Shown here one piece after another: positions 46,153 through 59,148 of a stretch of DNA of 64,000 bases. Position numbers and translations under genes: made by a program. The notes under the pieces are model-generated. The model was not told the DNA's origin. It searched no databases and was given only the letters and a program-made list of their open reading frames with translations. This stretch comes from Lineus longissimus (Eukaryota; Nemertea; Pilidiophora; Heteronemertea; Lineidae). Location: NCBI RefSeq assembly GCF_910592395.1, contig NC_088312.1:13642001-13706000 (forward strand). The letters are read 5' to 3'. Numbering within the stretch: the first letter of the stretch is position 1; each line of letters begins with the position of its first letter.

Positions 46153-46642
46153 TCACATGTTTTTGTGAGAGGACGTCGAAGAACGCGGTCGTATAAAAAA
46201 ACAGACGTTGGGTGGCGCTCGAGATGGGTCATCCTATTTTGCGTAGAGTGGCGTCCAACGCGAAATAATAGGGTGTATATGTTAAAAATGTTTTCAAGCT
46301 CCTAAAACACTTTCAATAAACAAGATTTAGAAGTTTGGTAGAGTTTGCAAACCTAGTTTTTGAATAATCATCACCAGAAAACGATCTTAGTATGCCAACC
46401 TGACCTAGATTTCAAACCTGGCTCATATTTAGAATGTTTATCATCATTTTGTTAGGGGTTAATCATGCAATAGTTGTGGGATGGTGTGGTTTGTCTTGAA
46501 TTAACATGACTGTGATCTGCTCATTTGCAACATTTGTATCGTGTAGTAGACCCTTGTCCACCAAGTAATTGTTTACTGGTACTGATGTTTTCAGAATAAA
46601 AGTTTTAAATCTAATATTTACTTGTTTACTGTTTTGATGAAG

Positions 46643-46843
46643 TTACTGTAAACCCGTTAATTTTTGCAAGCCCAGTCTTGCGTGGAAAAAAAAGAATGCG
46701 AAAATTATATAGGCACGAAAGTTTATTCTGTAATGCATTTTGAATTAGATGTCCTTGATAAACGTGAACTTTTATGGATAGGAGGGTGAAGAGTATTAAA
46801 TTGGAAAGTATTAGGGTTGCAAAAATAACGGCGTTTACAGTAA
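46643..46843. mobile_element. 201-bp MITE
   Basis: The ends TTACTGTAAACCCGTTAATT and TTTGCAA are mirrored by TTGCAAAAATAACGGCGTTT and ACAGTAA. The roughly 27-bp TIRs surround a noncoding centre. The superfamily is not certain. Confidence 0.65.
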
Positions 46844-49800
46844 TCTGCCATGATATTGATGTAAATGTACATGTTGTTGTGTCTTTTCCTCCTGAAGACA
46901 GAATGGTTCGGAGCGTCCTCCGCCGGAGGTGAAAATGGGCCCATTTACATCAACGCTTTCGCCATTTTTGTCTTCCCGAAACCAGTGTGGTTTCGTTTGT
47001 CCGGAACCCTTTTGTGTGTTTTAGAGCGCCAGGCTCTATATATTGTTCGTAGCAGTATGGACAATAATGTGATGCAAGTATAGATGCCATAGTAAGCATC
47101 TTTTACGCGTCTTGATCAAAATGGATCATATATTCTGGTTGCTAACAGCCACGGCACCTCCACTCGTGACAGATCTTCCCAGTCTTTTGGTCACGTGACC
47201 TTTTTGCTCCCTTAAAGTGATTATAAAACCTTTTCTACTTGTCTAAGGACACACTAAAATGTAGTAAGAGATTAAGGAGACTGTCTTGCTTGTTCTAGGA
47301 CCAATCTGCTGTTCGCAGTGGTTAATTTGAGCACAGAGAGCATGCCGTCAGCTGTGGCCGTATGTTGCTGCCACCTGCCGTAAATCTATATAGCTAAACG
47401 CCTTGTCTTCTACTGTAAAGTCGGCTTGGAGTCATTCCTTGTCCTCAGTTTGGATTATCTAACGAGGTTTCCCCGGCTTGTTTCGTAACTATGAGTATTA
47501 TTACTATATCACTGGCCTAGTCAAAATCATTATTTGTCTAGTGTTAAGGCGTTTGTTATGTTTATCTTAACAGTTGAACCATCATCATCATCATCATCAT
47601 CGTCATCGTTGTCATCCTTAGTTAGTCGTTACATGGATTGTCATGTCAAGGTTGAATAAAGAAAGAAAGGACAAGAAGATGCGTTTCGAACACTTATTAA
47701 TTTATCCATTCTGCTGCGGTTTACCACACGTGTGTCATAGTCTAGCACTGCCAGACTTGTCACATCCACAGGAGACAGGGGCATGCTAGACATGGATCTT
47801 GAGGGCTTATCTCAGCATGTTTGACTGTTCATCCTTGCAAGTGATGGTGAAATACATGTAGGTACAAGTACATGTAAACTTATCCTCTTTGGTCACTTTC
47901 TACTGAACTCTATACCCCACTTCAGTTAAAGGAGGTTTCTCTCGAGCAGAATTCTTTGTTTTGACAATCAACAGAAAATGGTAGCACAAGCTAATTGTAC
48001 AGATGATCATCATGGCATCCATCTAAAATCCTCCATTGACAAACTCCATCAATTCCAGATGGATCCCACTATTGCTACCCGTACACCAAGGGTGTACCGA
48101 CATTAAATTGAAGGCAGTCCTCCTTTAAGATTTGTGCAGAACTGGAAAGATTCAGCCCACTTCAGTCATGCTGTGCACATTCTATAGGGTTGACATCTGC
48201 TGGTGGCTTGAAGAACTAGGCACAAGTCCAGATGTAGAAATTACATAATTGTGTACGTCATAAAATAGGGTTACCTGGTGGTAAAATCAGGAATTGAATC
48301 GGATCCGTCTCCTAGGTATCATTACATTGGGAAACATGTACCAAGTTTCAAGTCGATAGCTCCAGCAGTTACAAAACGTGAATTGCTAATGGACAACGAC
48401 GGACGGACTCTTGTATTAGGGACACACTTGGAAGTGACAAATGCCGTCCTTAACAGAGTAGTGGCCTGATTACAGAGGTCATAATGAATGGAAATAGCCT
48501 ATTTAAGACTGAAATCAGTGTCACGGAGGGTGTCCTGCTAACAGAGGACTTCGCTATTAACCCTTTCGCTGCGGATGTACGCCAACTGGCGACTCAAATA
48601 AAAATGTCTATCGTGCGGCCGCAGGCCGGTTGACGAATTCGCCTATTTTGATTCCTATGTGTTATAGACTGATATGCAGTTCTGTAAATGTCTGATAGAT
48701 GGCAATAGTGTTTCATTTATTAGTGGTCCTCCATGGAATTGATATGGTAGAGAACAATAGAAATTTTGGGTTCCGCAGTGAAAGGGTTAAGGCAATACTC
48801 TGATTACATCTTGTCATGTGCAAAATACAAAGATTCAAGAAAAACCAAACTTTGAAGAAATCGGCCCAATAGTTTTTGCACAGCGACCCAATTAAGGGCA
48901 GTGTCAGTGACATTTACTTATGAATCCGACTATAGGCACTGATGACAGCTGTGCCACACTTTCATCATTATCATCATCTACTTTAGTCAACCAGCTCAGA
49001 TGACCTTTCTTGGGGCAGTGATCGGTAACGGTGAACTCCTTCCGACCCAACAGGCAAATGTTTACATTCGTGTCTCCGTGTATCATGGATTCATGTGTAT
49101 ACTAACTAACACCGTCGTTGTGTTGACACACTGACTGACTCTGACTGTGTACATTTCTCCAGCGACGAAAAACGATCACAAAAATGGTTCTTTTTAAGCA
49201 CTCGTGACATGTTTACAAAAATTAAAGCAAGTGTTTTTAGTAGAGGTTTACCTAATGAGTAGCGTCTGGGTGATTATAAACCATTAACTTGTGTTTAAAA
49301 GCCCACATTGTAACGAAAGGTTCCGGCTTGACGCTAATCGCCCAGCCGCCATTTTGCCATACTCTCGAAACTTTGGGATCGTCAAATGCAATGGAAATCA
49401 CATAATTTCTGACACACACTGCTACAATTCATCATTTTATTGTTCTTTCACAGTATTATTACGCCACCCCGATTCGCAAGCAGCTTGTACCAACTAGCTC
49501 TGCGTTGACTATCCCCATTCCAAGCCGAAGAACAGTGTGACAAGTTTCTCATTTTACCTTCCAATCACAGTCAAAATTTTCTAAAACAACCGGCAATGAG
49601 GACAAACTAATAATCTCAAACCAATCACAAGAATGTAATCAACACATACGACCTCATCCGAAGAGCGAATGATTAAGTTTTAGCATTGATTCAAGGTGAT
49701 TTAATTCCTTCTTCGTCTCGCTTCAAATTCATAAAATGGCTGTCTTCCATACTTGTAGTATGCAGATCTAGTGGCGCAGTACAACACTGCGCATCTGGGA

Positions 49801-50631
49801 TACCCGACGGATTGCCTCGAACCGCGAAATTCAAAACTGCTGGAAATGTGCCAACTGACATTTTTGCACAATACCGCCACCTAGTTATATGAAATGAAAT
49901 TAATCTATTTAATATCGAAACCTCTATATCAGGCCGACCTCTAAAACTTCATTTTAAACTTCAATCTGCTGGAATAAAGAAAATGGGCTTTTTTAACCTG
50001 GACCTACTTATACCTGAATAGTAGGTCACACTGACCTAAATCTGTGTCAACATGTAGAGATGCCCAATAGGTGTCTACATATCAAATTTAGAGAGTCTAT
50101 GGTCGCATGTCAGAAATAGGTGGAAAAAAGTGTAACATGACAAAAATAACTCATTTTGCTATTTTTTGTCCAAACAAACATACATTCATGTACTTTCAGA
50201 AAGTGCAATCAAAGTTGCTCAAATATGCTTACTTTTTTTTAAAGGGGCCTTAGAAGGCGGTCCTTTTAATACAATTTGCCTTAGAATACAACAACGTTTT
50301 GGGCGTTTTCTCGAAATGCACCTCATTTGGAAAATAACACCTAGTTTCCTTATTTCTGAATATTTTTTCATCTGGTTTGCTGCAAAATGTTCAGAAGAAT
50401 CTCCTCTACCAGACTGAGTTAGAAATTGTCAAATAACACTTAGAAATCAATGAGCAGTGCTAGCTCAAAAACGTCCATCTAAATTAAGCGTCAAACATGT
50501 CAAAAAATGTATATTACAATGAAAATGAATGATGACTAAAAAAACACAGGTTCTATGCATAGGTTAGAATCAGTAATGTTTGTCTATGCTTTAAACATGA
50601 CTAAGAGGGACTTGGAGCAAGGTTAACATAA
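46844..50631. other. Long stretch without a recognised gene
   Basis: Contains a CAT microsatellite (about 47577-47605) and a segment at about 48270-48425 (GTACCAAGTTTCAAGTCGAT, then AGTTACAAAACGTG and CGACGGACGG). That segment resembles, in reverse orientation, the tail of the 302-bp repeat family. Open frames are short and unassignable. Confidence 0.4.
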
Positions 50632-51147
50632 CTAAATGAAGCACATAATATCTTCATGGTCCTGAGTCTGAAGGATGTATTGTTCGCCAGCTTGCACCAA
50701 GTCAATCCCGACATACAAGACACATTCAACAGGAATGATGATCTTAGCTGAGTTAGCTGATTTTTTATAGATTGTGCCCTTTCTGTTAGATTTGATATGT
50801 TCATAGTAGTACCCTTCAACAATGTGAGTGCCCTGACTGTAGCTGTGTCCGCAACATTCAACTGTCTCTGGAAGGCAAACCATCCCATCGGATATAATGT
50901 TAAAAAGAAAATAGTCTTCTAGCGATTGACTGTGTGGCCTGACGGCAACAACACTTTCTTTACTAATCATTTCAAACAATGGGTTTTGGGGTGGGCCGGA
51001 TTGAACATCATCTGCATTTGAATCCAACTGGTTCTCCTCCTGGTCATCCTCGTATTCAGAGTAAGCATGATCACTGCCACTGTCAACGGTCTCATCGGGT
51101 TTCTCCAAGAAATTGACAAGTCTGAATTGGTCAACATCAGATTTCAG
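50632..51147 (-). CDS. Uncharacterised protein, probable terminal exon
   Basis: The minus-strand frame is open from a plausible acceptor (CATTAGTTAG, exon start 51147) to TAA at 50632-50634, about 171 codons. The first part is acidic (KPDETVDSGSDHAYSEYEDD). The second looks like a folded beta-rich domain: SLEDYFLFNIISDGMVCLPE, ECCGHSYSQGTHIVEGYYYE, IIIPVECVLYVGIDLVQ. I do not recognise the family. The reading frame has no in-frame ATG at its start, consistent with an upstream exon not found here. It may be a host gene or the accessory gene of a transposon. Frame length and protein-like composition make it one of the better uncharacterised candidates in the window. Confidence 0.5.
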   Translation of the reverse strand: MKSDVDQFRLVNFLEKPDETVDSGSDHAYSEYEDDQEENQLDSNADDVQSGPPQNPLFEMISKESVVAVRPHSQSLEDYFLFNIISDGMVCLPETVECCGHSYSQGTHIVEGYYYEHIKSNRKGTIYKKSANSAKIIIPVECVLYVGIDLVQAGEQYILQTQDHEDIMCFI

Positions 51148-51209
51148 CTAACTAATGATAAAACAATGATGTAAAATGAAAACAACTAAGGCCAAAGCAG
51201 AAATACTGA

Positions 51210-51270
51210 TCTGGGGCCACCCGGCGCCACCGCCTCCACCGCCTCCACCGCCTCGCCACCGGATCCACCC
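51210..51270. repeat. Short CACCGC-type microsatellite
   Basis: GGCGCCACCGCCTCCACCGC and repeats thereof. Confidence 0.6.
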
Positions 51271-51399
51271 CCAACTTATTTTCTTTGAATACCCCCAGAA
51301 CCTTTGTTAGCCATCCAAGATTAGTGGGGATGGTCTCATATCAAAGAGAACATTCAAATGAAGAAAATAAGGTATTGTGTGCCTAATTAGAGCCTGTAC

Positions 51400-51890
51400 T
51401 TTTCGAATTAGATAAAAATTAAACCATAAAAAAATTCCGACATGTTACAAATCCACCTTTTTTGGGGTGCCAGTTCCTGACATGCGACCCTATGACCAAT
51501 AGCAAAAAAACGTGCCATGATCAAAGAAATTTTAAAGTTCGACCTCTGTGACCTTGAAATGAAGGTCAAATCAAAAACCCGTGTGATATGTGATGTACCT
51601 TTATTAGATACACCCACCATAAAATTTTCATCGCTCTAGCTTTAACCATAAGCTTCAAAATGACAAAAATAGGTTTTCAAAGAGCGCCCCCTATATGGCA
51701 GACCAGCAGTCAAATTGCGCTGATTTTCATTCTGAAGGAAGGTCTTGCCTAGGGGTACCCACACACCAAGTATGAACTTTCTGGGTCAAGCGGTTAAGAA
51801 ACGTGCCACACAGGATACGGACGACGACGGACGACGACGGACACAGGGCTATCGTATAGACTCCCCTAACGGTGAGCCAAAAACACAAAA
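51400..51890 (-). repeat. Inverted copy of the 302-bp repeat family
   Basis: GACCTCTGTGACCTTGAAAT, CGTGTGATATGTGATGTACC, AAGCGGTTAAGAAACGTGCC and the end module GGCTATCGTATAGACTCCCC are the reverse complements of landmarks in the array at 4.1-6.0 kb. The end module follows a GACGAC microsatellite, as there. Only about one unit is present. Confidence 0.8.
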
Positions 51891-53237
51891 ACAGAGGTAT
51901 AAACCCCTTAAATCCCATGGCAAGAATGGTTTCAATCATGTGAAAAATGCATGGATTTTCGACAAAAAAAGGCATTTTCATGTCACAGAGCAACTATTGA
52001 TACATGTTTTGAAGGTTTAATGCCATTTTCAAGCTTCAAAAACCTTGGATGCACTAATTGTAGATTTTAGTGAACAAATTGCTACATAAGTCCAGTTGAT
52101 TGAGGCAGTTTTCGAGTTTTCAACCATTGTAATCAACTTGCATAAATCTGATAAACTGTTTTAACATGCTTTAAAAACACTTTTTTGCCATAGGATTTAA
52201 GGGGCTGATTCCTCTTTTTTCTGCCTTTTTACTAGATATCACTTAGGGGTTGTTCAACATTTTCACAAGGCTGCAAAGCGCACGCTAGGGAGGTAGGGGG
52301 TAATGGAGCATGCACACTTTTTTGTTCATATGAAAATGTCGATCAATACCAAGAATCCTAGGCTGAATTATTCTCTTTCAATCTTGCTTCCATTGACACT
52401 GGGCATTGACAAAGAACCACCAATTCAATCCCTCTGTTGATAATATATGCAGTGAATGGTACAAATATCCCTCCCAGTGTCCCTGGAGTCATTGGAGTTA
52501 GGATTCGGAAATCTGGCACACTTAAAAGTTTCCAGGGCCAAGAGAATACAAGTTCATGGAAGATTGTCGGACAGCACTACCTCTGGAGAAGGATGAAATA
52601 TATCAACATTTTTCTAGCGCACACTTTGGGGAGGGGGTCTCCAAAAAGTGTGGTCTTTGCAGACTTGTGAAAATGTTGAAAATGTTGAACCACCCCTTAC
52701 TGAATATATGACCCGAGTTTCGACAACACAATATCATGGGAGGAATTTTCTCTCCAAATGCATTTTGCGTGACACTGAAAATTTGAATATATTGTGTAAA
52801 ATCGCACTCAGACCTTAAATCTCTAAATAAAGTACCTTTTTGCCTAAAGTCAGTCTAAAAAGCAGTCTTGCATCAGTAATCAAAGCAGTTATTTAAGGTC
52901 AAAGGTGAATTGTCCAGGTAAGTTCATCTATTGTTTTTTTCTATGAGATAGTGCTATCACAGAGGGAATATCAGACACAACGTTTTCTATCATATTGCAA
53001 AAGTGCCGAGGTTGCTAGAAAACTGTCACCTCGACCATGCAAAATCAATGCATTCATTCCCAGATCTTACGAGTCGGAGACAAAAAGACCTTGCAAATTT
53101 TATAATTTGTATGTAAGGATTTTTATTCCACAATAATTGTTATACAGTACATTTGTCTAGGGGCCGTTATGTCGACAATACCATTTTTTTAAATTTATTA
53201 AATTGACAGGGATCTTGGTTAGGTATTGATACATTTA
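51891..53237. other. No gene recognised
   Basis: Noncoding-looking. The part 53152-53225 is a second copy of the repeat at 34639. Confidence 0.4.
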
Positions 53238-53447
53238 GGGGCTGTAGCAAAATTAAAGTGAAGCCAACAGAAACAAAAAAGTTTAGTTTCTCCCATGACC
53301 CCCCCAAAAAAACAAAAAAAAATTTGAATTTTGGCTTCAATTTTTAAGCCAAAATTAAATATTTTTAATTTAAAGCCTGTATTAACCCCTCCCCCAAACG
53401 AAAATTTTTAGTTTTTCTTGCATCAACATAATTTTGCTACGGCCCCT
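53238..53447. mobile_element. 210-bp PIF/Harbinger-type MITE
   Basis: TIRs GGGGCTGTAGCAAAATT and AATTTTGCTACGGCCCC are flanked by TTA on both sides (53235-53237 and 53448-53450), the 3-bp target of PIF/Harbinger. The interior is A/T-rich with a second inverted pair (TTTTGGCTTCAA, then AAGCCAAAATT). Confidence 0.78.
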
Positions 53448-54192
53448 TAACATAAGTAACTACACGTGGTAATTAATACCCATTAGAAATGTACAATGAA
53501 CATGAACACCAAAGAGGAACGAGATCAAAATTTGAATAATAAGCAGAAACCATAAGCAAAAAGAAATCACAAAAGCATTTTTTTACAATTAAAGTACCGG
53601 TAGGCTATACTACGTAGTATCAACCAATATCACACCATGTCAGATCCTGGCACCGACATCGAAGTAAAGTCGCATCACTGAAATTTCTTATAAGGTTATT
53701 GGGGCTAAATCAATAGGCCTATTAAAATATTTTGCGGTCCATGTAGAAGATGGCATCTTCGCGCAGTTTTTGAGGGCCTAATGTTGGTATAGGGCATAAA
53801 TGATGACTCAATAATGGTCAATATCTCGGAAGTATCAAAGCTGAACTGCATGCACTGTGGTGGACCACCGAAATGCTAACGCCTGTCCAAGACCCTTCCA
53901 AACATGTTAGACTACAATGGCTTTGGTGGCGCTACTGTCTTTGATCGTGTGTCTACCGTCAGAGACACACAAAGAGTGAGTGTCCTCACGACAGAGTCCC
54001 GGGGACAGAGTCACCAAGATACGACTGGCTCCTTTCGGAACACGTGTTAGAAATTTAGTGCCCTTGTACATGTCAGAGCTCTGGTTCTTTTGTGTGGTAG
54101 CTTGGAGTAAGGAATAAAGGTGGTAGAGATAATAAAAGATAAGAAATAAACTTCATCATCTTTTACGGAGTATTTATTTAGTTATATCCAGG

Positions 54193-55135
54193 CAAGGAGG
54201 ATACCGCGGTGACGTCACGGCGTTTCCAAGATGGCGCTGCATATTGTAAACAAACACGATCCACGGCCGAGGGAAAATCAAGTCATCAAATAAAGTTAGA
54301 TTTTTCGCATCAAATCAGAGCTATTAATACTTTTCTGCTATGAAATAAGTCTTCAGTCAAGTTATCATTTGAAAAATGAAAAGTGCTGTTTTGATGGGGA
54401 AAAATAGGGTTTTTAAAACCAAATAGCCGGGCACCGATCTTCCAAAATTAGCGATGGTTTCAAAACAGTCTCCGATATATGGGGCAATCTCTTCATTATC
54501 ATAATGGGATTTGGAGGCATGTTTGCAGATTTTACAAGTTCGAGACCTGTAGGACCTAAAACTCGCATAGATCCCCATAGATCCCCTCTATTTGTCGAGT
54601 TAGCGCCCCTGTAAGATCATGCATTTTCGGACACTAGAACGAAATCTTCCTGCGGATATCGCGGTTTCGGTGATGATTTAAGGCGAAATTGACTGTTCTT
54701 AGAGTTGTATGCGACAGAAATGAGTTCATACATCATGAAGACATGAATACATTATGATATGGGCGGGCTTCTAAGTCAAAACAATAACAAACTCAACTGC
54801 ATCACTACCGTGTATCGCGTAGTTGTATTGCCTAGTGTATTTCGTAGTGTATTTTAGGGGAGAATTAATTTCCGCACTTTGGCCACGCCAAACGTCTTTT
54901 TTATTCGTGGAAGTTAATCTGCTCTGTAAATTTTATTTTACGCAGGAAGAATCCATACTAGGTATTGCAATATTTCATGTCTATTGGTGTTTTTGTGTAC
55001 AGGAGCGCATCAGACAGTGAGACGTGGAGGTGTGTTCAGTGCTGGTGCTGACAGTAGACTGAATCTGATTGGCCATAGCGATCAGTAATATGGGTCGTGA
55101 TCACGTGATGTGACGTCACCGCGGTATCCTCCTTG
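54193..55135. mobile_element. 943-bp element with 25-bp perfect TIRs and 9-bp target duplication
   Basis: The ends CAAGGAGGATACCGCGG plus TGACGTCA and their exact complement form a 25-bp TIR. The flanks are ATATCCAGG (54184-54192) and ATGTCCAGG (55136-55144), a 9-bp duplication with one difference. A 9-bp duplication is typical of Mutator-like elements. No transposase is present. Near the left end is CCAAGATGGCGCTGC, and both TIRs end in a CRE-like TGACGTCA box. Confidence 0.78.
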
Positions 55136-57141
55136 ATGTCCAGGATTTGGGATAGTCAACTTCCTCTCATCCTTTCTCATAGATGCTCTTGTCTTGGATA
55201 GATCAGAAACATTTATGCCAATTTTAATCTGACATATATCAGCGGAATCCTAGACCCCAGAATGCGGCAAACACGGTATGTAGTAAGCTTTGCCTTTATT
55301 AATATCATGGAAGTGATATTTCCATCTTCTGGTTATTCATAGATAGATATTTTGGACATGTAAAGTGAGCATCAAAATGAGCCATGTTGATTCTTTGTTC
55401 TCCACCACATATGTACTTCATATCTTAATTCATTAGTATAACCTTTGACAAGTAGCTTAACTGGTTACTATAAGACCATTCTTGAGCTTGATACAAGTAT
55501 ATCACACCTTTGGTGTTATATAGATGATTTCATATCTTTAGGACATTAGTTTCTTATACTCTGTCTCTGGAGATAGGTTTAGCTTTAGCTTTAGGATTTC
55601 TTTCCTTTCATTCTGATCTGTGAACTCAAGATAAGTGTTGCATCTTCTTTCAGTCTTTTACGGCATCAACGACATACATAAGGAGTTAGAAATATTTGTA
55701 AGACAGAGAACGAAGAAAGATTTATCAATAAAGATGCCCGTATATCATATAAAGAGTGTTTATTCATCAGAACGATTGGTCCACCACCTGGGGCGGCTTG
55801 ATTCCGTACAGAGTCCATGGCAGAATCTATAGTAAAAGACGTGTGCATACCCATGTGCACCAGTCAACTCCTCAGTGGAAAAAGAAAAAGTTCCAGAGAA
55901 ACTTCCAAGAAGTCAGGCAGTCGACGTCAGATGACATAAACCTTATTCCAGGATCTCCTGGCAGTTTGTTTTTGTTTGTTTGTCAACAGGTCAGTGTGTC
56001 ACAGCTGACACTGATGGCCATACGATTTTGTACAGAAACATTTGACTTTCATATGCTGAACTCAACTAAACCCATGACCTACAGTGCAGCGAGTGAGTAC
56101 AGATGGAATAACTTCTATCAATTGGATATCTGCATTTAGTTTATGTAAATAAAGAAAAAAGAAGAAACAACAACAAACCGACCAAAAGAACTGGGACTGT
56201 GAGGATAAATCTCTACTATCAACATTCACGGACTATTATGGACTTCCAGGATCTTAGGATTATAGGATCAATGCTAGAGTTAACCTCAGGCCTATTCTTG
56301 GAGTGGCGTTTCATTACCATGTGTCATTTGCATTCTGTTGCCTTGTTGATGTAACTCATCTCATGCGACCTGAACTGAGGAGGATTGGGGTAAGTGTTTA
56401 CGATCTTGGTACTTCTTTGACTCATGCCTAATTGTGTTATGATGTCAATTTGCTTTTCTTTTAATTCCCTCTATTTTCTTGACAACAAGAGAATAAGGCC
56501 ACCTTTAGAGCTTTTCTCTCATTCTGACCAGTAAAAATACTGATTTAAAAATAATAAAATATTACCCCTGCCTACCTCTACCTACTAGTACTATAAAAAT
56601 AGTGGAGTAGGTTACTAGCTAGTGGGGTAGTAAAGAGAGATATAACACTGAATACTAGAAAATAATGTCAGAAACTTTCAACTTTTGTTAAATTTTCTGG
56701 GTACGAATTATCCTCGGGGACGAGTTTTCCAGGGACGAATTTTCCTCGGGGACGAATTTTCCAGGGACAAATATTCCGGGGACGAATTTTCCTCAGGGAC
56801 GAATTATCCGGGGACAAATTTTCCTCGGGGACGAATTTTCCAGGGACGAATTTTCCTAGGGGACGAGTTTTCCGGGGACGAGTTTTCCGGGGACGAATTT
56901 TCCGGGGACGAATTTTCCTAGAGCCGGTATTTTCATATTGCCTGCGTGTTACCTTTTTGCCATTTAGCTATTTACTTTGGGGAGTTATTGATTTTGTCTG
57001 ATCCATTTTCACCTCAGAGTAGAGTTTATAAGCCTTTATTTTGGGGTAAAAGGGAAAACAAACATAGAGTAGAGTAGGTTTTTAGTTTCAGAGTTAAGTG
57101 AACTTGGTCAAATCTATCCCTTTTAGAAGCTTTAGGTTAAT
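55136..57141. other. Unassigned sequence left of the BEL/Pao element
   Basis: A possible exon after TTCTTTCAG (start 55654) has two overlapping open frames (to 55832 and 55756-56139), then AATAAA at 56148-56153. The product (KMPVYHIKSVYSSERLVHH in one frame) is not recognised, and the frames disagree, so I do not call a gene. The region should contain the retrotransposon's 5' LTR, but I found no match to the 3' LTR start. Confidence 0.35.
56690..56930 (+). repeat. Minisatellite of GGGGACGAATTTTCC units
   Basis: About 15-30-bp units of the form CGGGGACGAATTTTCC or CAGGGACGAATTTTCC repeat about 15 times with small variations. It lies 200-450 bp left of the retrotransposon's primer-binding-like site and may be inside a 5' LTR or leader. 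Confidence 0.75.
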
Positions 57142-57155
57142 TGGGGCGCTACAAT

Positions 57156-59148
57156 ATGGAAACTTTGCCTGCAACAGAGACTAGTACCCAGGAAGGAGAC
57201 CGAACCCGGACCCAAACCTCAGAAGAGGGAACCCAAGAGAGACCTCTTGAGCAACAGTCAGATACCTTTGACTTGCCTGCCCTATTCCATAAGCATGAAG
57301 CTGACAGAGAGCAGAGTCGAGTGGCCACTGACACGCTGATTGACGTAGAGAAGGACGCCGATGAGAAACAAGCCCCAGAAAGAGAGCCAGAAAGGAGGAC
57401 CGGCGAACCGACGCAAGGTCCGCGCAGATCCTTGCGCACGCGGCGACCTACAGAGAAGGCCAGAGAAAATCAGAGGCAAGAGGTGTGTCAGAAATTCTGG
57501 CACACCTTCAGAGCTAGAGAAATTTGGAGCGTATGCGCATGACACCTGCTCCAATTATGACTTCAGCTTGATCCCAGATTACCGAGACACGCTGGTAGCA
57601 GATTTAAACAGAATTTCCGACAGAATTGCCGGAGATTACGATGAGGTGCGGGCCACCTTCAGCTGACCTCCCTCAGAGATTCGCAGAGGGGTTGATCAGG
57701 CCACCTCACATGCCAGGGGTTTAATCCAATTCCTGAACGAAAGTCCTCAGCATCGGAACAGCGAAGATGGTCGCTCATCATCCCACTCCTGATCATCAAG
57801 GTCATGCAGGTCCATCAGGTCAAGGAGGTCAAGTTCCTCAGTATCCAGCGCGTCCCTTGCCAGGAGAGAGGCTGCAGCGAAGACTGCATCGTTAAGAGCG
57901 GCTTTGTTGGTCCAGGATGAGGAGGATATGATCGAGGATCAGATTCTCCAGCTACAACTAAATGAAACAAAGAGAAAGGCGGAAGCTGAATCTCAGCAGG
58001 CCGTGTTGAAAAGATCCCTTGAGAGCCAGAAGTTGGTAAAGGAGCTGAAGATGGAGGAAGCTCGTCTTCAGGCCTACGAAGAAGAGGAGGCCCCATCCGT
58101 GTCGGAGATCAGGCAGTTTCCAGTTCCTCCTATGTCGGCACAGCAGACTCCGATGGAACCAACCCGGGAACCAGAGAGGCTACCAGTCAACCCCATGACC
58201 ATGCCTGCTACCCAGATGGAGCCACTCAGAGAGTTAAGGACGACACCCTCGCTGCAGTCACCTTTGCCGCACGTGACAGTAACAGAGACCCAGAGGAAAC
58301 AGGCACAAGTCCAACAGCCGGCTCGAGTCTTGTTCCACCCTCCAAGCGGGAGAGCTCCGAAGACAGAAAACCCAAAGAGATTGCCTGGGTCGTCCCTGAG
58401 GCCTGAAGCCCCAGTATGGTCTCCCCAACCTGAGACACCTGCCCCAAAGCAAGAGACGGTTAGCGATCTGGCCTTTATCGCTAACACCCTGGCGGCATCA
58501 ATTAACCTGGGACGCCTTCCGGTGCCAGAGCCACCCATCTTCAGTGGAGACCCCCTCCTCTTCCCAGACTGGATGGCCTCATTCAAGAGCCTCATAGAGA
58601 GTCGAGGTGTACCCTCTCATGAGAGAATACATTATCTTAAAAAATATTTAGGAGGCCCGGCAAGAGAAGCGGTTGCAGGCTGCTCTCTTCTTCGTTCAGA
58701 GAACGCCTACGAGAAGGCAAAAGAGATCTTAGAAGACAGGTACGGCAGTGACTTTGCCGTATCTGATGCATTCAGAAAGAAGTTGGACTCCTGGCCCAAG
58801 CTGTCTGGAAAAGACAGCAAAGGACTCAGGAAATTATCCGATTTCCTAGAGCAGTGCGCGATTGCTCAGGAGGAGGTGAAGGGCCTCAACATGTTGAATG
58901 ATATCTGGGAGAATAGGAAATTACTCCAAAAGCTTCCAGATTGGATAGTTTCCAGGTGGGGCCGCACCGTCAACAAGATCAAAAAGACCAGAAGAGAGTA
59001 CCCTACATTCAAAGATTTCAGGACCTTTCTCCTGGAAGAGGCCGAGATCGCGTGTGACCCAGTTGTTTCCATAGGATCGCTGAAGTTCCCAGAGACAGCG
59101 GTGGAGCCTAACCCCAGAGATGCGGCGAAGGGTACCAAGGGACCATGA
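57156..59148 (+). pseudogene. gag: BEL/Pao gag (broken)
   Basis: Starts at ATG 57156, the first after the primer-binding-like site. The first 110 or so codons are acidic and low-complexity. The frame then shifts near 57480-57545 into the frame used by the rest of the element, and stops occur at 57664-57666 and 57790-57792. From 57904 the frame is open to TGA at 59146-59148. It includes a charged coiled-coil-like stretch (DQILQLQLNETKRKAEAES), a proline-rich linker, and the DUF1759-type capsid-like region (PPIFSGDPLLFPDWMASFKS, then LLQKLPDWIVSRWGR). Gag would package element RNA in cytoplasmic particles. This copy is interrupted and not expected to do so. Confidence 0.85.

Noticed and set aside
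55654-56139. Host gene exon next to the BEL/Pao element
   Set aside because: The acceptor and an AATAAA are present, but the two open frames conflict and no domain is recognised.
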